64,000 nt of DNA from Methylorubrum populi (GCF_002355515.1 NZ_AP014809.1:1884501-1948500), one strand, 5' to 3'. Shown: positions 36,994 to 47,507, numbered from the stretch's first letter. Translations and numbers: made by a program. The notes: a model not told the origin generated them from the sequence alone.

Positions 36994-37582
36994 GACGGGA
37001 CCGATCGGGCGAGCAGGCCTGAAGGTGCCTCACGAAGCGCCCGGCGACCGTCGGCTCTCACCTCGGACGGATGACGGCGGCGGGCATTCCGCGGGAGGCG
37101 GTCGGTGGGACGGAACGCGTGACCGCACCGCGACGGTTCCACATGTTCCGCCACCGATCGCGTACCTATACCGAGTCCGGCCCCGTTTGCGACAGGCGCT
37201 GCGCCGGAGCGCCCGTTACCCCCGCTGTCCCGCCCCGCAGCGATCCCGGGGCGGGTAAGATTCCCGCACAACCCTTCGCCGCCCGATTTCGCCGCCGGCG
37301 TCCTCATGATCCTCCTCTTGCCAACCCGCGGAGAGTCCCCACCTTGAGCGTGGCAGTCCCGACTCCCCCTGCCCTCAGGGCGGAATGGACCAACGCTCCC
37401 GGCGGGAACGTCGGGCGGGATTGCGGAGGACGGGTCCGGGCCCCTCTGACGGTCGAGGCGTCGACCGTGATGTCGGATCCCTGTTGACGCTGGCGCGAAC
37501 GCGGCGCGGAAGCGTGCGAGGATAGGCTTTTGCCGGCCATGGTGGTCTCCCTGTTCCGTCCGGTCACGAGCGGAGCGGCCGC
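36994..37582. other. 589-nt gene-poor region before the YegS-type kinase
   Basis: No supported protein gene is seen here. It holds an imperfect inverted repeat: TCGGTGG-GAC-GGAAC (37102-37116) against GTTCC-G-CCACCGA (37145-37157). On the minus strand GGAAC (37136-37140) precedes CGTT by 18 nt (37114-37117), close to an EcfG-type promoter for the secreted protein. A 15-codon open frame (37539-37586) overlaps the kinase start in TTGA. Confidence 0.4.
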
Positions 37583-38512
37583 TTGAGCGCGACCGCGAGT
37601 CCGAAGAAGCGCCGTGCGCTCCTTCTCGTGAACGGCAAGGCCCGGAGCGGATCCGGACCGATGGACGCGATCCGGACGATCCTGCGCGACGGGGGGCTCG
37701 ACCTCGTCGAGCCGGAGGGCCGCACCGATTGCAAGGACGAGATCGAGCGTCATGCCGGCGCGGTCGATTTCGTGATCCTCGGCGGCGGCGACGGCACCAT
37801 GAACGCGGCGGCGTCGGCCCTGGTCGAGACGAAGCTGCCCTTCGGCATCCTGCCGCTCGGCACCGCCAACGACCTCGCCCGCTCGCTCGGCCTGCCGCTC
37901 GATCCGGAGGCCGCCGCGCGGCTGATCCCGGCCGCGCCGGAAAAGGCGATCGATCTCGGCTGGGTCAACGGCCACTACTACTTCAACGTGGCGAGCGTCG
38001 GCTTCTCGGCGGATCTCGCCAGCGAACTGACGGCGAATGCCAAGAAGACCTGGGGCACGGTGGGCTACGCCATCGCCGCCATCCGCCTGCTGCGCCGCGC
38101 CCGCCCTTTCACCGTGACGATCGAGCATGACGGCCGCACCGAGAAGGTGACGACGATCCAGGCCTCGGTCGGCAACGGGCGCCATTACGGCGGCGGAATG
38201 ACGGTGCAGGAGGACGCCACCGTCGATGACGGACGGCTCGATTTCTACAGCCTCGAGGTCGCCCACTGGTGGCGGCTGATCGCGCTGCTGCCGGCCCTGC
38301 GCCGGGGCACCCACGGCAAGGCCGCGGATGTGCGCGCCTTCGAGACCACGGAACTGGTGCTGACGACCCGAAAGCCGAGGGCGGTCAACACCGACGGTGA
38401 ACTCACCACCTGGACCCCGGCCCATTTCAAGGTCGTGCCGAAGGCGGTGCGCGTGCTCGCGCCGCCGAACGCCGCACCGGGCACCACGAGCCGCTTTCCT
38501 CTTCCCTTCTGA
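37583..38512 (+). CDS. YegS/diacylglycerol kinase-like lipid kinase
   Basis: The 309-aa cytosolic protein belongs to the DAGK catalytic family and probably phosphorylates a lipid such as diacylglycerol or phosphatidylglycerol. It contains ALLLVNGKARSGSG, the nucleotide motif VDFVILGGGDGTMNAAASAL and GILPLGTANDLARSLG, followed by the beta-sandwich C-terminal domain (VGNGRHYGGGMTVQEDATVD). TTG 37583 is the first in-frame start after an in-frame stop, and GGAG lies 7 nt before it. It overlaps a tiny upstream frame by TTGA. TerC follows after 15 nt. Confidence 0.88.
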   Translation: MSATASPKKRRALLLVNGKARSGSGPMDAIRTILRDGGLDLVEPEGRTDCKDEIERHAGAVDFVILGGGDGTMNAAASALVETKLPFGILPLGTANDLARSLGLPLDPEAAARLIPAAPEKAIDLGWVNGHYYFNVASVGFSADLASELTANAKKTWGTVGYAIAAIRLLRRARPFTVTIEHDGRTEKVTTIQASVGNGRHYGGGMTVQEDATVDDGRLDFYSLEVAHWWRLIALLPALRRGTHGKAADVRAFETTELVLTTRKPRAVNTDGELTTWTPAHFKVVPKAVRVLAPPNAAPGTTSRFPLPF

Positions 38513-38527
38513 ACTAACGGACGACGG

Positions 38528-39286
38528 GTGGACTTCCCCTTGGACAGCCTGCTGCAACTCGCCGCCGATCCGACCGCCTGGGCGGCGCTCGCAACCCTCG
38601 TGGTGATGGAGGTCGTGCTCGGCATCGACAACCTGATCTTCATCTCGATCATCACCAACAAGCTGCCGGCCGACCAGCAGAACCGGGCCCGGCGCATCGG
38701 CATCGGCCTCGCCCTGATCCTGCGGCTCGCCCTGCTCGGCACCGTGGCCTGGATCGTCCACCTGACCGAGCCGGTCTTCTCGGTGTTCGGCAAGGGTTTC
38801 TCCTGGCGTGACCTCATCCTGATCGCCGGTGGCCTGTTCCTGCTGTGGAAGGCGACCAAGGAGATCCACCACAGCGTCGATCCGAACCCGGAGGAGAAGG
38901 CGGGAAATCAGGCCGCGATCACCTTCGGCTCCGCCATCGTCCAGATCCTGATCCTCGATCTCGTCTTCTCGATCGACTCGATCATCACCGCGGTCGGCAT
39001 GACCGAGCACGTGGCGATCATGGTCATCGCGGTTCTGGCCGCGGTCTCGGTGATGCTGCTCGCCGCCGACCCGCTCTCGCGCTTCATCGCCGCCAACCCC
39101 ACGGTGGTGATGCTGGCGCTCGGCTTCCTGATCATGATCGGCATGACGCTGCTCGCCGAAGGCTTCGGGGCGCACGTGCCGAAGGGCTACATCTACACCG
39201 CCATGGCCTTCTCGGCGGGCGTGGAGGCCCTCAACATGCTGGCCCGCCGCCGCAAGCGGGGCAAGTCGCAGGCGGGCAGGCCCTGA
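38528..39286 (+). CDS. TerC family integral membrane protein
   Basis: The 252-aa inner-membrane protein has about seven hydrophobic segments and the TerC signatures [20 protein letters not shown] and [20 protein letters not shown], each with Asp residues in membrane context thought to bind a metal. TerC-type proteins are linked to metal ion (Mn2+) export and metalation of secreted proteins, and to tellurite resistance in some contexts. The start is GTG 38528. It follows the kinase by 15 nt, so both are likely in one transcript, which ends at a hairpin. Specific substrate is not known. Confidence 0.9.
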   Translation: MDFPLDSLLQLAADPTAWAALATLVVMEVVLGIDNLIFISIITNKLPADQQNRARRIGIGLALILRLALLGTVAWIVHLTEPVFSVFGKGFSWRDLILIAGGLFLLWKATKEIHHSVDPNPEEKAGNQAAITFGSAIVQILILDLVFSIDSIITAVGMTEHVAIMVIAVLAAVSVMLLAADPLSRFIAANPTVVMLALGFLIMIGMTLLAEGFGAHVPKGYIYTAMAFSAGVEALNMLARRRKRGKSQAGRP

Positions 39287-39288
39287 AG

Positions 39289-39318
39289 CGCGGCAGTTTT
39301 CCCGTGAAAACCGCCGCG
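39289..39318 (+). terminator. Hairpin after terC
   Basis: CGCGGC-A-GTTTTC pairs with GAAAAC-C-GCCGCG around a CCGT loop, 12 bp with one mismatch, immediately after the terC stop. No T-run follows. The stem itself resembles a bidirectional terminator hairpin. Confidence 0.5.
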
Positions 39319-39527
39319 GTGCGGGCCGACCTGACATTTGGATGGCGGGTCGGCCCGAGATGGTCGAGTGGATCGGGGTCGGGCCGGATGCGATCGATTT
39401 GAGCGGGACCGTCAACCGACGGTAAGGCATCGCCGCCGAAGCCGGGCTGTTCCACCCGCGCGCTAAGGGTCCGTTCACGCGAAATCGGTCGCTTGGGACG
39501 ATTGACCTGATCCCAGGCGACCGCCCC

Positions 39528-40496
39528 ATGCGCTTCCTTCTCGCACCGGCCCTGCTCATCGCCGCGTGCGGCGCCTCCCTGGCCGCCGCACCCTCGCCGT
39601 TCCGCACGTCCCTCGCGGCGGTCGGCGGCTGCGGCGCGCACCGCACCCTCGTGGAGGAGAGGCTCGGCCGACTCGGTGCCGCCGCCGCGACGGCCGTGCC
39701 GCAGGGCGAGGCCGACCTGTTCGGCAAGCCGGCCGAACAATGGACCGAGGACGAGATCCGCGATGCCCTCGCCGTCTTCGCCGATTGCGAGATCCGGTCC
39801 GGATCGCCCGGCACCGGACGGAGCGAGCGCCTCGCCCGCGAACTGAGCGGTCTGGACACGGCCCTGCGCCGGGCCATCGTCGTCGGACACGCCCGCGGTC
39901 CTCGCGAGGCGGGCGAGGAGCGGATGCCGCACGGCGCCGGCCGCGGTGGCGCCCCGGCCGGGGCCGCCCGGCTGCGGCAGGGCCCGGCCTTCACCCCTGC
40001 CCTCCGGAGCGGCGGCGCACCGGCGGATCCGCAACCCGTCGCGACACCTGACGCCGCCCTGCCCGCGGGAGCAGCGCGCGCGGTTGCCGTGATGCCGGCT
40101 GCGATGCCGGCCGCCATCCCCGACGTGCCGGATGATGCGCCCCCCGCCCGAACCTGGCCCGCGCGGCCGGCCGTAGCCGATCCGGGGCCGGCGGTGCCGA
40201 CCCGCCCGGCGCCGGTCGCCGCGCACCGGCCACCGGCGGAGCGGATCCACTGCCCGATCAGCCTCGGTACCTTCGATCTGCTCCAGGCCGAGATGCGGCT
40301 GTCCGAGGTCGAGGGCCTGCTCGGCTGCCGCGGCACCATCGATGCGACCGCGACGATCTCGGGCCTCGGCACCTTCGAGACCTATCTCTGGTCGGATCGC
40401 GGCAGCGGTGCCACGCTCACGCTGGTCTTCCAGAACAAGCGCCTGCGCTCCAAGGCGCAGCGCGGCCTCGGCGCGGAAGCCGGGCGCGGCGGCTGA
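39528..40496 (+). CDS. Secreted protein with C-terminal BamE/SmpA-like domain
   Basis: The 322-aa product has a signal peptide (FLLAPALLIAACGASLAAA); AACG near its end is not a strong lipobox. Residues about 25-110 are a folded helical part with two Cys (VGGCGAHRTLVEERL and FADCEIRS). A Pro/Ala-rich linker of about 130 residues follows. The C-terminal domain (about 240-315) carries FDLLQAEMRLSEVEGLLGCRGT and FETYLWSDRGSGATLTLVFQ, like the BamE/SmpA-type fold (DUF3862-like), in which a small protein domain follows the MRLSEVE-type motif. It is probably periplasmic; function unknown. Confidence 0.7.
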   Translation: MRFLLAPALLIAACGASLAAAPSPFRTSLAAVGGCGAHRTLVEERLGRLGAAAATAVPQGEADLFGKPAEQWTEDEIRDALAVFADCEIRSGSPGTGRSERLARELSGLDTALRRAIVVGHARGPREAGEERMPHGAGRGGAPAGAARLRQGPAFTPALRSGGAPADPQPVATPDAALPAGAARAVAVMPAAMPAAIPDVPDDAPPARTWPARPAVADPGPAVPTRPAPVAAHRPPAERIHCPISLGTFDLLQAEMRLSEVEGLLGCRGTIDATATISGLGTFETYLWSDRGSGATLTLVFQNKRLRSKAQRGLGAEAGRGG

Positions 40497-40582
40497 GCCC
40501 GAGGCCGCTCGGAGCCTGTGAGGCCGAACCCGGTCGATCGCCTCGGCTTCACCCCGCAGGCACGGAAAGGCGCCCCGAGCGT

Positions 40583-41344
40583 TCAGGCGGAGGCGGGATC
40601 AGGGGCGATCGTTCCGCTTTTCGCCTCGGCCGGAAGGGCCGCGCCCTGCCTGAGCAGGGGGCAGACCCCCTCGCATTTCGAAAAGCCAGGCAGGCCGTGA
40701 CGCAGGCAGCAGATCCGGCGGCGGGGTGCCTCGAGACCTGCCAGCGCGTCGGCGCGCATCAGCGTCAGCGCGGCGCAGGCGTCGCGCGGCCAGCGCAGGG
40801 CCTGCAGCGCCTCGACCGCCTCGACCGCCTCGCCGGCCCGCTCCGGATCTTCCTGCGCAATCGTCTTGAGCGTCCAGAACAGGTGGCCGCCGGCATTCTC
40901 CCACAACAGCCGGGGGGACAGTCCCGCCTCGGCCCGCAGCGCCTGGATCACCGGTGCGACGTCCTCGGCGAGCAGCCGGTCGACCTGGGCCGGGAGAGGG
41001 GAGGGGAGCGCCTGGGTGACATGGAGGGTTTCCGGCAACCCCGAATCCGGCGCGAAGCGGATCGCCCCGATGGTCACGGCCGAGCCGAGCCGCGCCCCCG
41101 CCGCGAGCGTCGGAGCGATCAGCGCAGCGAAGAGATAGCTGCTCCAGAGCGAGGCCACCGCCTTGCGCTCGGCCCCGGGATGGACATCGGCGAAGAGGGC
41201 GATCCCATCGCCGATCGCACCGCCGCGCGCGAGCGCGGACAGCGCGCAGGCCCGCGGATCGGGGTCGCGGCGGAGCCGGCCCGCAAAAGATGCGAAGGCG
41301 CCGGTCAGGGCGCCGTCGAGGGATGTCTGGAGGATGAGGGTCAG
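40583..41344 (-). CDS. fhuF: Siderophore-iron reductase FhuF, start codon non-canonical
   Basis: FhuF is a cytosolic [2Fe-2S] protein that reduces ferric iron in siderophores. The C-terminus has ICCLRHGLPGFSKCEGVCPL, the cysteine cluster motif CC-x10-C-x3-C. The central part, RKAVASLWSSYLFAALIAPT, is typical. GTG 41158 is the first canonical start but would drop about 60 residues. The frame upstream clearly keeps coding: SLDGALTGAFASFAGRL and ACALSALARGGAIGDG run back to just after the receptor stop, with no ATG, GTG or TTG and an in-frame stop further up. A CTG at 41344 would give 253 aa, the usual length. It follows the receptor and is probably co-translated. Confidence 0.72.
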   Translation of the reverse strand: MTLILQTSLDGALTGAFASFAGRLRRDPDPRACALSALARGGAIGDGIALFADVHPGAERKAVASLWSSYLFAALIAPTLAAGARLGSAVTIGAIRFAPDSGLPETLHVTQALPSPLPAQVDRLLAEDVAPVIQALRAEAGLSPRLLWENAGGHLFWTLKTIAQEDPERAGEAVEAVEALQALRWPRDACAALTLMRADALAGLEAPRRRICCLRHGLPGFSKCEGVCPLLRQGAALPAEAKSGTIAPDPASA

Positions 41345-41357
41345 GGCGGAATCCGCC

Positions 41358-43631
41358 TCACCAGCGATAGATCAGGCTCGCGAAGAACTGCCGGGGCTGG
41401 CCGCGATAGCAGGCGCCGGCCTGGCAGTTGAAATAGCGGCGGTCGAACGCGTTGTTCACGTTGACCTGAAGTCGCATGCCCTTCAGCCGCGGATCGGCCT
41501 TGGCAAAGTCGTAGGCCGCCACCGCGTCGAACAGGGTGACGGTGGAGTTGCGGAAGCTGTCCGGCACCTCGTTGGCCGGACTGGTGCCGGCGTAGCGCAG
41601 GCCGCCGCCGAGGCTCAGGCCGAACAGCTCGGTATCGGGCTGGAAGGCGTAGTTGGCGAAGGCCGTGACGGTGTTGGCGGGAATCCCCGAGAGCGGGATG
41701 CCGACGGTCTCCGGCGCGCCGGGATTGCGGGTCGTGCGGATATCGACGTGGCTGTAGGAGGCCAGCACGTTGATGCCGGGGCCGAGATTGGCGGTCAGCT
41801 CCAGCTCGGCGCCCTTCGAGCGCACCTCGCCGATCGCGGCCTGGAACAGGATCGGGTTGACGGGATCGGGGCGCAGCACGTTCGACTGGGTGATGTCGAA
41901 CACCGCCATGTTGAGGAAGACGTTGCGGCCGGGCAGCTGGGTCTTGATGCCGGCCTCGAACTGCTCGCCGGTGGTCGGCTGGAAGGCGGCGCCGTTCCGG
42001 TCGAAGCCGAGCTGCGGCGCGAAGGTGGTGGCGAAGCTCGCATAGGGGACGATGAAGTCCGTCAGCAGGTAGTTGGCGCCGACCCGGTAGGAGAAGGCGC
42101 GGTCGTTCGCGGTCGTCGGACCGGTGGCCGAGGGTGCGCTGTAGCTCTCGGCGAGCTGCGAGACCTGATCGTGCCGCCCGGTCAGGGTGAGGATCAGCGA
42201 TCCGATCCGCGCCTGATCCTGCACGTAGGTGCCGAGCTGTTCGATCCGCTGGCGCGAGGCGCCTGTGAGCGCCGGGGTCGGGATGAACTGAGAGCCGTAA
42301 TTCGGCCGGATCAGACCGCCGATCTGCAGATCGGGCACGACGAGGAAGCCGCGCCGGTCGGTGTAGCGCGAATTGGTGTAGTCGATCCCGGCGATCAGGG
42401 TGTGGGCGACCGGGCCCGTGGTGAAGCGGGTCTCGAGTTGATTGTCGAGCGAGAGCGTGTCGAGGGCGTTGGTGATGCGCCCGTTCGAGCGGCCGGCGGT
42501 CTGGAGATCCGGGCTGATCGTGTCGATCTGGGTGTATCTCAGGTCACCGAAGACGTTGTAATAGCGGAAGTTCTGCCGGAACACGACGTCCGGGCTGAAG
42601 CGGTGCTCGAAGGCGTAACCGATGCGGTACTGCCGGGTGGTGTAGTCCTGGAAGGCGGGATCGCCCGAGAACAGGTTCGTCTTCTGGAAGCGCGGATCGG
42701 CGAAGTTCGAGTAGAACGAGGCGTTGCCCGGCACGGTGTTGTCGAGATACTCGGCGAGCACCGTCAGGCTGGTATCGGCATCGGGCCGCCACGTGATTGC
42801 GGGAGCGATGAAGTTGCGGTCCTCCCGGCCTCCGGGCAGGAAGCTGTCAGCCTGCCGGAACAGGCCGGTGAGGCGGTAGGAGAGCTGCCCGTCGCTCGGC
42901 TCGATCGGGCCGCCGAGATCGAAGGCGCCCTGATAGCGGTCGTACTTGCCCCGCTGCAGCCAGATCTCGCCGAAGGGTACGGAGGTCGGGCGCTTCGAGG
43001 TGACATCGACGATGCCGCCGGGTGCGCCGAGGCCGTAGAGGCCCGCCGCCGGCCCGCGCAGGATCGTCAGGGCGTCGAGGCCGTAGGGCTCGACGCGGGG
43101 GATCGCGAAGGGCGCGGAGGGCTGGCGCAGGCCGTCGCGGTAGATGCCGACATTCGTGACCTCGAAGCCGCGGATGTAGAAGGCGTCGAAGCGCGGGTCG
43201 AAGCCGAACACGTTGGAGGAGACGCCCGGGGTGTAGGCGATCGCCTCGTTCAGCGTCTGGACGTTGCGGTCGTTGAGCTGCTCGCGGGTGACGACGGAGA
43301 CCGAGGCCGGCGTCTCGATGATCGGCGTGTTGGTCTTGGTCGCCGCCGCGCTGCCGCGGGCGGTGTAGCCGACGACCCCCGTCGGGCCGCCGCCGCCGCC
43401 GCTCGTGGTCGACCCCACGCCGACGGCGCCGGCCGGGCCGGGCGGCGCGACGACTGGGGACGCGGGCGGCCCGCCGCTGGCCGGCCGCGGAGCCGGCTGC
43501 TGCGCGCGGGAGGCCTCCACCGAGATCGTATCGAGCGTCGCGCTCGCCGGCTGGGCCAGGGCCGGAGCCGCGCCGACCAGCAGGAATGCAGCGAGAGGGG
43601 AAGTAGCGCGAGCGTATCGGGACGCGGACAT
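41358..43631 (-). CDS. TonB-dependent siderophore receptor (fhuF-linked)
   Basis: This outer-membrane receptor is 757 aa from ATG 43631, where AAGGG lies 8 nt upstream and the signal peptide (SPLAAFLLVGAAPALAQP) begins near the N-terminus; an earlier ATG (43688) adds 19 unlikely residues. The plug has TKTNTPIIETPASVSVVTRE and LTILRGPAAGLYGLGAPGGI; a Pro/Gly-rich linker precedes it. The barrel ends ASLIYRW. No STN domain is seen. It is followed after 13 nt by fhuF, so uptake of a ferric siderophore and its reduction are linked here. It is a paralogue of the receptor at 4366-6603. An AT-rich patch upstream (43700-43735) likely holds its promoter. Confidence 0.92.
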   Translation of the reverse strand: MSASRYARATSPLAAFLLVGAAPALAQPASATLDTISVEASRAQQPAPRPASGGPPASPVVAPPGPAGAVGVGSTTSGGGGGPTGVVGYTARGSAAATKTNTPIIETPASVSVVTREQLNDRNVQTLNEAIAYTPGVSSNVFGFDPRFDAFYIRGFEVTNVGIYRDGLRQPSAPFAIPRVEPYGLDALTILRGPAAGLYGLGAPGGIVDVTSKRPTSVPFGEIWLQRGKYDRYQGAFDLGGPIEPSDGQLSYRLTGLFRQADSFLPGGREDRNFIAPAITWRPDADTSLTVLAEYLDNTVPGNASFYSNFADPRFQKTNLFSGDPAFQDYTTRQYRIGYAFEHRFSPDVVFRQNFRYYNVFGDLRYTQIDTISPDLQTAGRSNGRITNALDTLSLDNQLETRFTTGPVAHTLIAGIDYTNSRYTDRRGFLVVPDLQIGGLIRPNYGSQFIPTPALTGASRQRIEQLGTYVQDQARIGSLILTLTGRHDQVSQLAESYSAPSATGPTTANDRAFSYRVGANYLLTDFIVPYASFATTFAPQLGFDRNGAAFQPTTGEQFEAGIKTQLPGRNVFLNMAVFDITQSNVLRPDPVNPILFQAAIGEVRSKGAELELTANLGPGINVLASYSHVDIRTTRNPGAPETVGIPLSGIPANTVTAFANYAFQPDTELFGLSLGGGLRYAGTSPANEVPDSFRNSTVTLFDAVAAYDFAKADPRLKGMRLQVNVNNAFDRRYFNCQAGACYRGQPRQFFASLIYRW

Positions 43632-43721
43632 GGCAGACCCTTGAGGCAGACCACAGCCATGAATGTCGCCGCGAGCCTGTATCGACAAGGGAAACCAGAG
43701 TAAAATCAGTTACTTGTAGTT

Positions 43722-43727
43722 ATTATA
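43722..43727 (-). promoter_or_regulatory. Possible -10 element of the second siderophore receptor
   Basis: On the minus strand TATAAT lies in the only AT-rich patch of the 283-nt gap, about 90 nt before the receptor start. A direct repeat of AGTTA (10-nt spacing) is next to it. No clear -35 or Irr box is seen. Confidence 0.3.
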
Positions 43728-43914
43728 AAGTGAGATACGGCGTTGATTGCGCTGTGTCGGCAGGCGCTTGCGGATGATGCGCGGTTGGATGCGCGAGCGA
43801 TGTTGCAGCCCAGTGTGACCGCCCGGCAACGGCGTGCGATTACAGGCTTGGCCTCGGTTTGACGATGCCGTCCGCCGCGCCCGGACCGGTTCCGGAGCGC
43901 GGCGGACGCTTGGC

Positions 43915-45648
43915 TCAGCGGAGCAGGTTGGTCTTGGCCAGATCGAGGATGGCGTCGCCGCGCCCGTTCATCACCGCCTGGAGCGCGTAGAGGCTGAAGC
44001 CCTTCACCTGCTCGGCCTGGAGCTTCGGCGGCATCGCCAGTTCCTGGCGGTTCGTCACCACGTCGAGCAGGGCGGGGCCGGGATGGGCCAGCACGTCCCG
44101 GATCGCGCCTTCCAGATCGCCCGGATCCTCGACCCGGCGGGCATGGATGCCGATGGCGTTGGCCATGGCGGCGAAGTCCGGGTTCTCCAGCGTGACCCCG
44201 GTCTCGAGATAGCCCGCGGCCTTCATCTCCAGCTCGACGAAGCCGAGCGTGCCGTTGTTGTAGATGACGACCTTCACCGGCAGCTTCTCTTGGCGAAGGG
44301 TGAGGATGTCGCCCATCAGCATGGCGAAACCGCCGTCGCCCGAGAGCGAGATCACCTGCCGGCCGGGGCTCGCCGCCTGAATGCCGATGGCGTGGGGCAG
44401 GGCGTTGGCCATCGAGCCGTGCGCCCAGGAGCCGATCAGGCGCCGACCGGCGGTCATGGAGAGGTAGCGCGCCGCCCAGACCGTGGGCGTGCCGACATCG
44501 GCCGTGAACACCGCGTCGTCATGCGTCGCCTCGCTGAGAAGCCGGGTGAGATATTGCGGGTGGATCGGCTTGCGCCCCGGCTTGCCGGTGGCGAGGTCGT
44601 CGAGATCTTCCCGGGCCTTGGCGTAGTGCTTGAGGCTGGCCTCCAGATGGCGCGCGCTGTCATTGCCGGTCAGCCGCGGCAGCAGCGCCTCGATGGTGGC
44701 GGCGACATCGCCGACGAGGCCGAGTTCGAGCCGGCAGCGCTTGCCCAAATTCTCCGGGCGCAGATCGACCTGCGCGATCTTGGCGTGCTCGGGGTAGAAC
44801 TGGCGGTAGGGGAAGTCGGTGCCGAGCATCAGCAGGGTCTCGCAGGCCTCCATCGCCGCGTAGCCCGAGGAGAACCCGATCAGGCCGGTCATGCCGACAT
44901 CGTAGGGATTGTCGTGCTCGACATGCTCCTTGCCGCCGAGCGCGTGGACGATCGGGCTCTTGAGCCGCTCGGCCAGCCGCATCAGCGGCGCGTGCGCCCC
45001 GGCGCAGCCGCGCCCGCACAGCAGCGTGATCTTCTTGGAGCCGTTGAGGAGGCCGGCGAGGCGGTCGAGTTCGTCGGCCGGCGGCACGGCGGCGGGCGCG
45101 CGCGGGCGCAGGGTCGCGGGGGCGGCGAGCGCGCGCTTGGGCGCCTCCTTCAGCGCCACGGTGCCGGGGATGACCACCACGGCGACGCCGCGCTTGCCCA
45201 CCGCCGTGCGGATCGCGGATTCGAGGACGTTGGGCAGCTGCTCCGGGTCCGAGACCAGTTCGCAGAAATGGCTGCAATCGCGGAACAGCTCCTCGGGCCG
45301 CGTCGCCTGGAAGTAGTTGAGGCCGATCTCGCTCGACGGGATGTGGGCGGCGATCGCCAGCACCGGCGTGCGGGTGCGGTGGGCGTCGAACAGGCCGTTG
45401 ATGAGGTGGAGGTTGCCCGGTCCGCAGGAGCCGGCGCAGACCGCGAGTTCGCCGGTCACCTGCGCCTCGCCCGCGGCGGCGAAGGCGGCGACCTCCTCGT
45501 GGCGGACATGGACCCAGTCGATCACGCCGCGGCTGCGGATCGCTTCCGTGATCCCGTTCAGGCTGTCGCCGACGAGGCCGTAGACGCGGCGTACCCCCGC
45601 CTGCTGGAGCGTCTCGACCACGAGATCCGATACGTTGCGGGTTGCCAT
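43915..45648 (-). CDS. poxB: Thiamine-diphosphate-dependent enzyme, pyruvate dehydrogenase (quinone)-like
   Basis: The 577-aa protein resembles PoxB, the membrane-associated enzyme that oxidises pyruvate to acetate and CO2 with FAD and ubiquinone. The N-terminal domain has VYGLVGDSLNGITEAIR and HVRHEEVAAFAAAGEAQVTG with the conserved activating Glu. The centre has an FAD-binding type domain, and the C-terminus has VISLSGDGGFAMLMGDILTL and YNNGTLGFVELEM, the thiamine-diphosphate motif GDG...NN. The PoxB C-terminal membrane-binding helix is not obvious. GGAG is 7 nt before the start. Relatives include acetolactate synthase-like enzymes, but the overall fit is to PoxB. Confidence 0.87.
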   Translation of the reverse strand: MATRNVSDLVVETLQQAGVRRVYGLVGDSLNGITEAIRSRGVIDWVHVRHEEVAAFAAAGEAQVTGELAVCAGSCGPGNLHLINGLFDAHRTRTPVLAIAAHIPSSEIGLNYFQATRPEELFRDCSHFCELVSDPEQLPNVLESAIRTAVGKRGVAVVVIPGTVALKEAPKRALAAPATLRPRAPAAVPPADELDRLAGLLNGSKKITLLCGRGCAGAHAPLMRLAERLKSPIVHALGGKEHVEHDNPYDVGMTGLIGFSSGYAAMEACETLLMLGTDFPYRQFYPEHAKIAQVDLRPENLGKRCRLELGLVGDVAATIEALLPRLTGNDSARHLEASLKHYAKAREDLDDLATGKPGRKPIHPQYLTRLLSEATHDDAVFTADVGTPTVWAARYLSMTAGRRLIGSWAHGSMANALPHAIGIQAASPGRQVISLSGDGGFAMLMGDILTLRQEKLPVKVVIYNNGTLGFVELEMKAAGYLETGVTLENPDFAAMANAIGIHARRVEDPGDLEGAIRDVLAHPGPALLDVVTNRQELAMPPKLQAEQVKGFSLYALQAVMNGRGDAILDLAKTNLLR

Positions 45649-45826
45649 TCGCCGTCTCCGTGCCCAACCGCCCGCGGGCGGTCATGGCGGGCCAACGTCA
45701 CACGAAAACGAAGGTTCGAGTGGCCGGAAGATTTTGTGATTGCTGCATAATCTCACATGGTGGGCCGACGCGTTCCGGCAGGATTGCCCCTCGGACGGCA
45801 ACGCCGAGGCACGGCCGGAAACGAAT

Positions 45827-45859
45827 GAGGGGCCGGCCGATCGCATCGGCCAACCCCTC
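45827..45859 (-). terminator. Terminator hairpin of rho
   Basis: GAGGGG and CCCCTC enclose GGCCGAT/ATCGGCC, 13 bp in total with one 2-nt internal loop and a 3-nt loop, 30 nt after the rho stop on the minus strand. ATTCGTTTCC follows it rather than a strict T-run. Confidence 0.6.
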
Positions 45860-45888
45860 GGCAGGACATCGCGATAAGGCGCCTCGCC

Positions 45889-47235
<1,347 letters not shown>

Positions 47236-47507
47236 GTGGGGAGATGCAACCAACGAAGGGCGGGAAGAAGTCGGCCGGTTCGGGAGCAGGGCCAGGCGCC
47301 GGGGAAGCGCCCCGGGGTCCGTAGCCGTCGCGGGCGCGCGGCCCGGCCCACGCATCGGTTCCGCTGGGCCGAAGAGACCGAGGAATGCGACACGGCTGCA
47401 ATGGGAGAGCATGGCTCAGTAGCGCGTTTCGCCCCCTGGCTCAAGACCCCTTCGCCGATTTGACCTCAGGTTCCTTCGGGCCCGCACGAAGGCCGGCCCC
47501 CGGCGGG

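Noticed and set aside
37304-40372. A 1022-aa open frame on the minus strand
   Set aside because: It is antisense to the YegS-type kinase, TerC and the BamE-like gene, which have clear families, and its residues are low-complexity Arg/His/Ala-rich; a GC-rich shadow frame.
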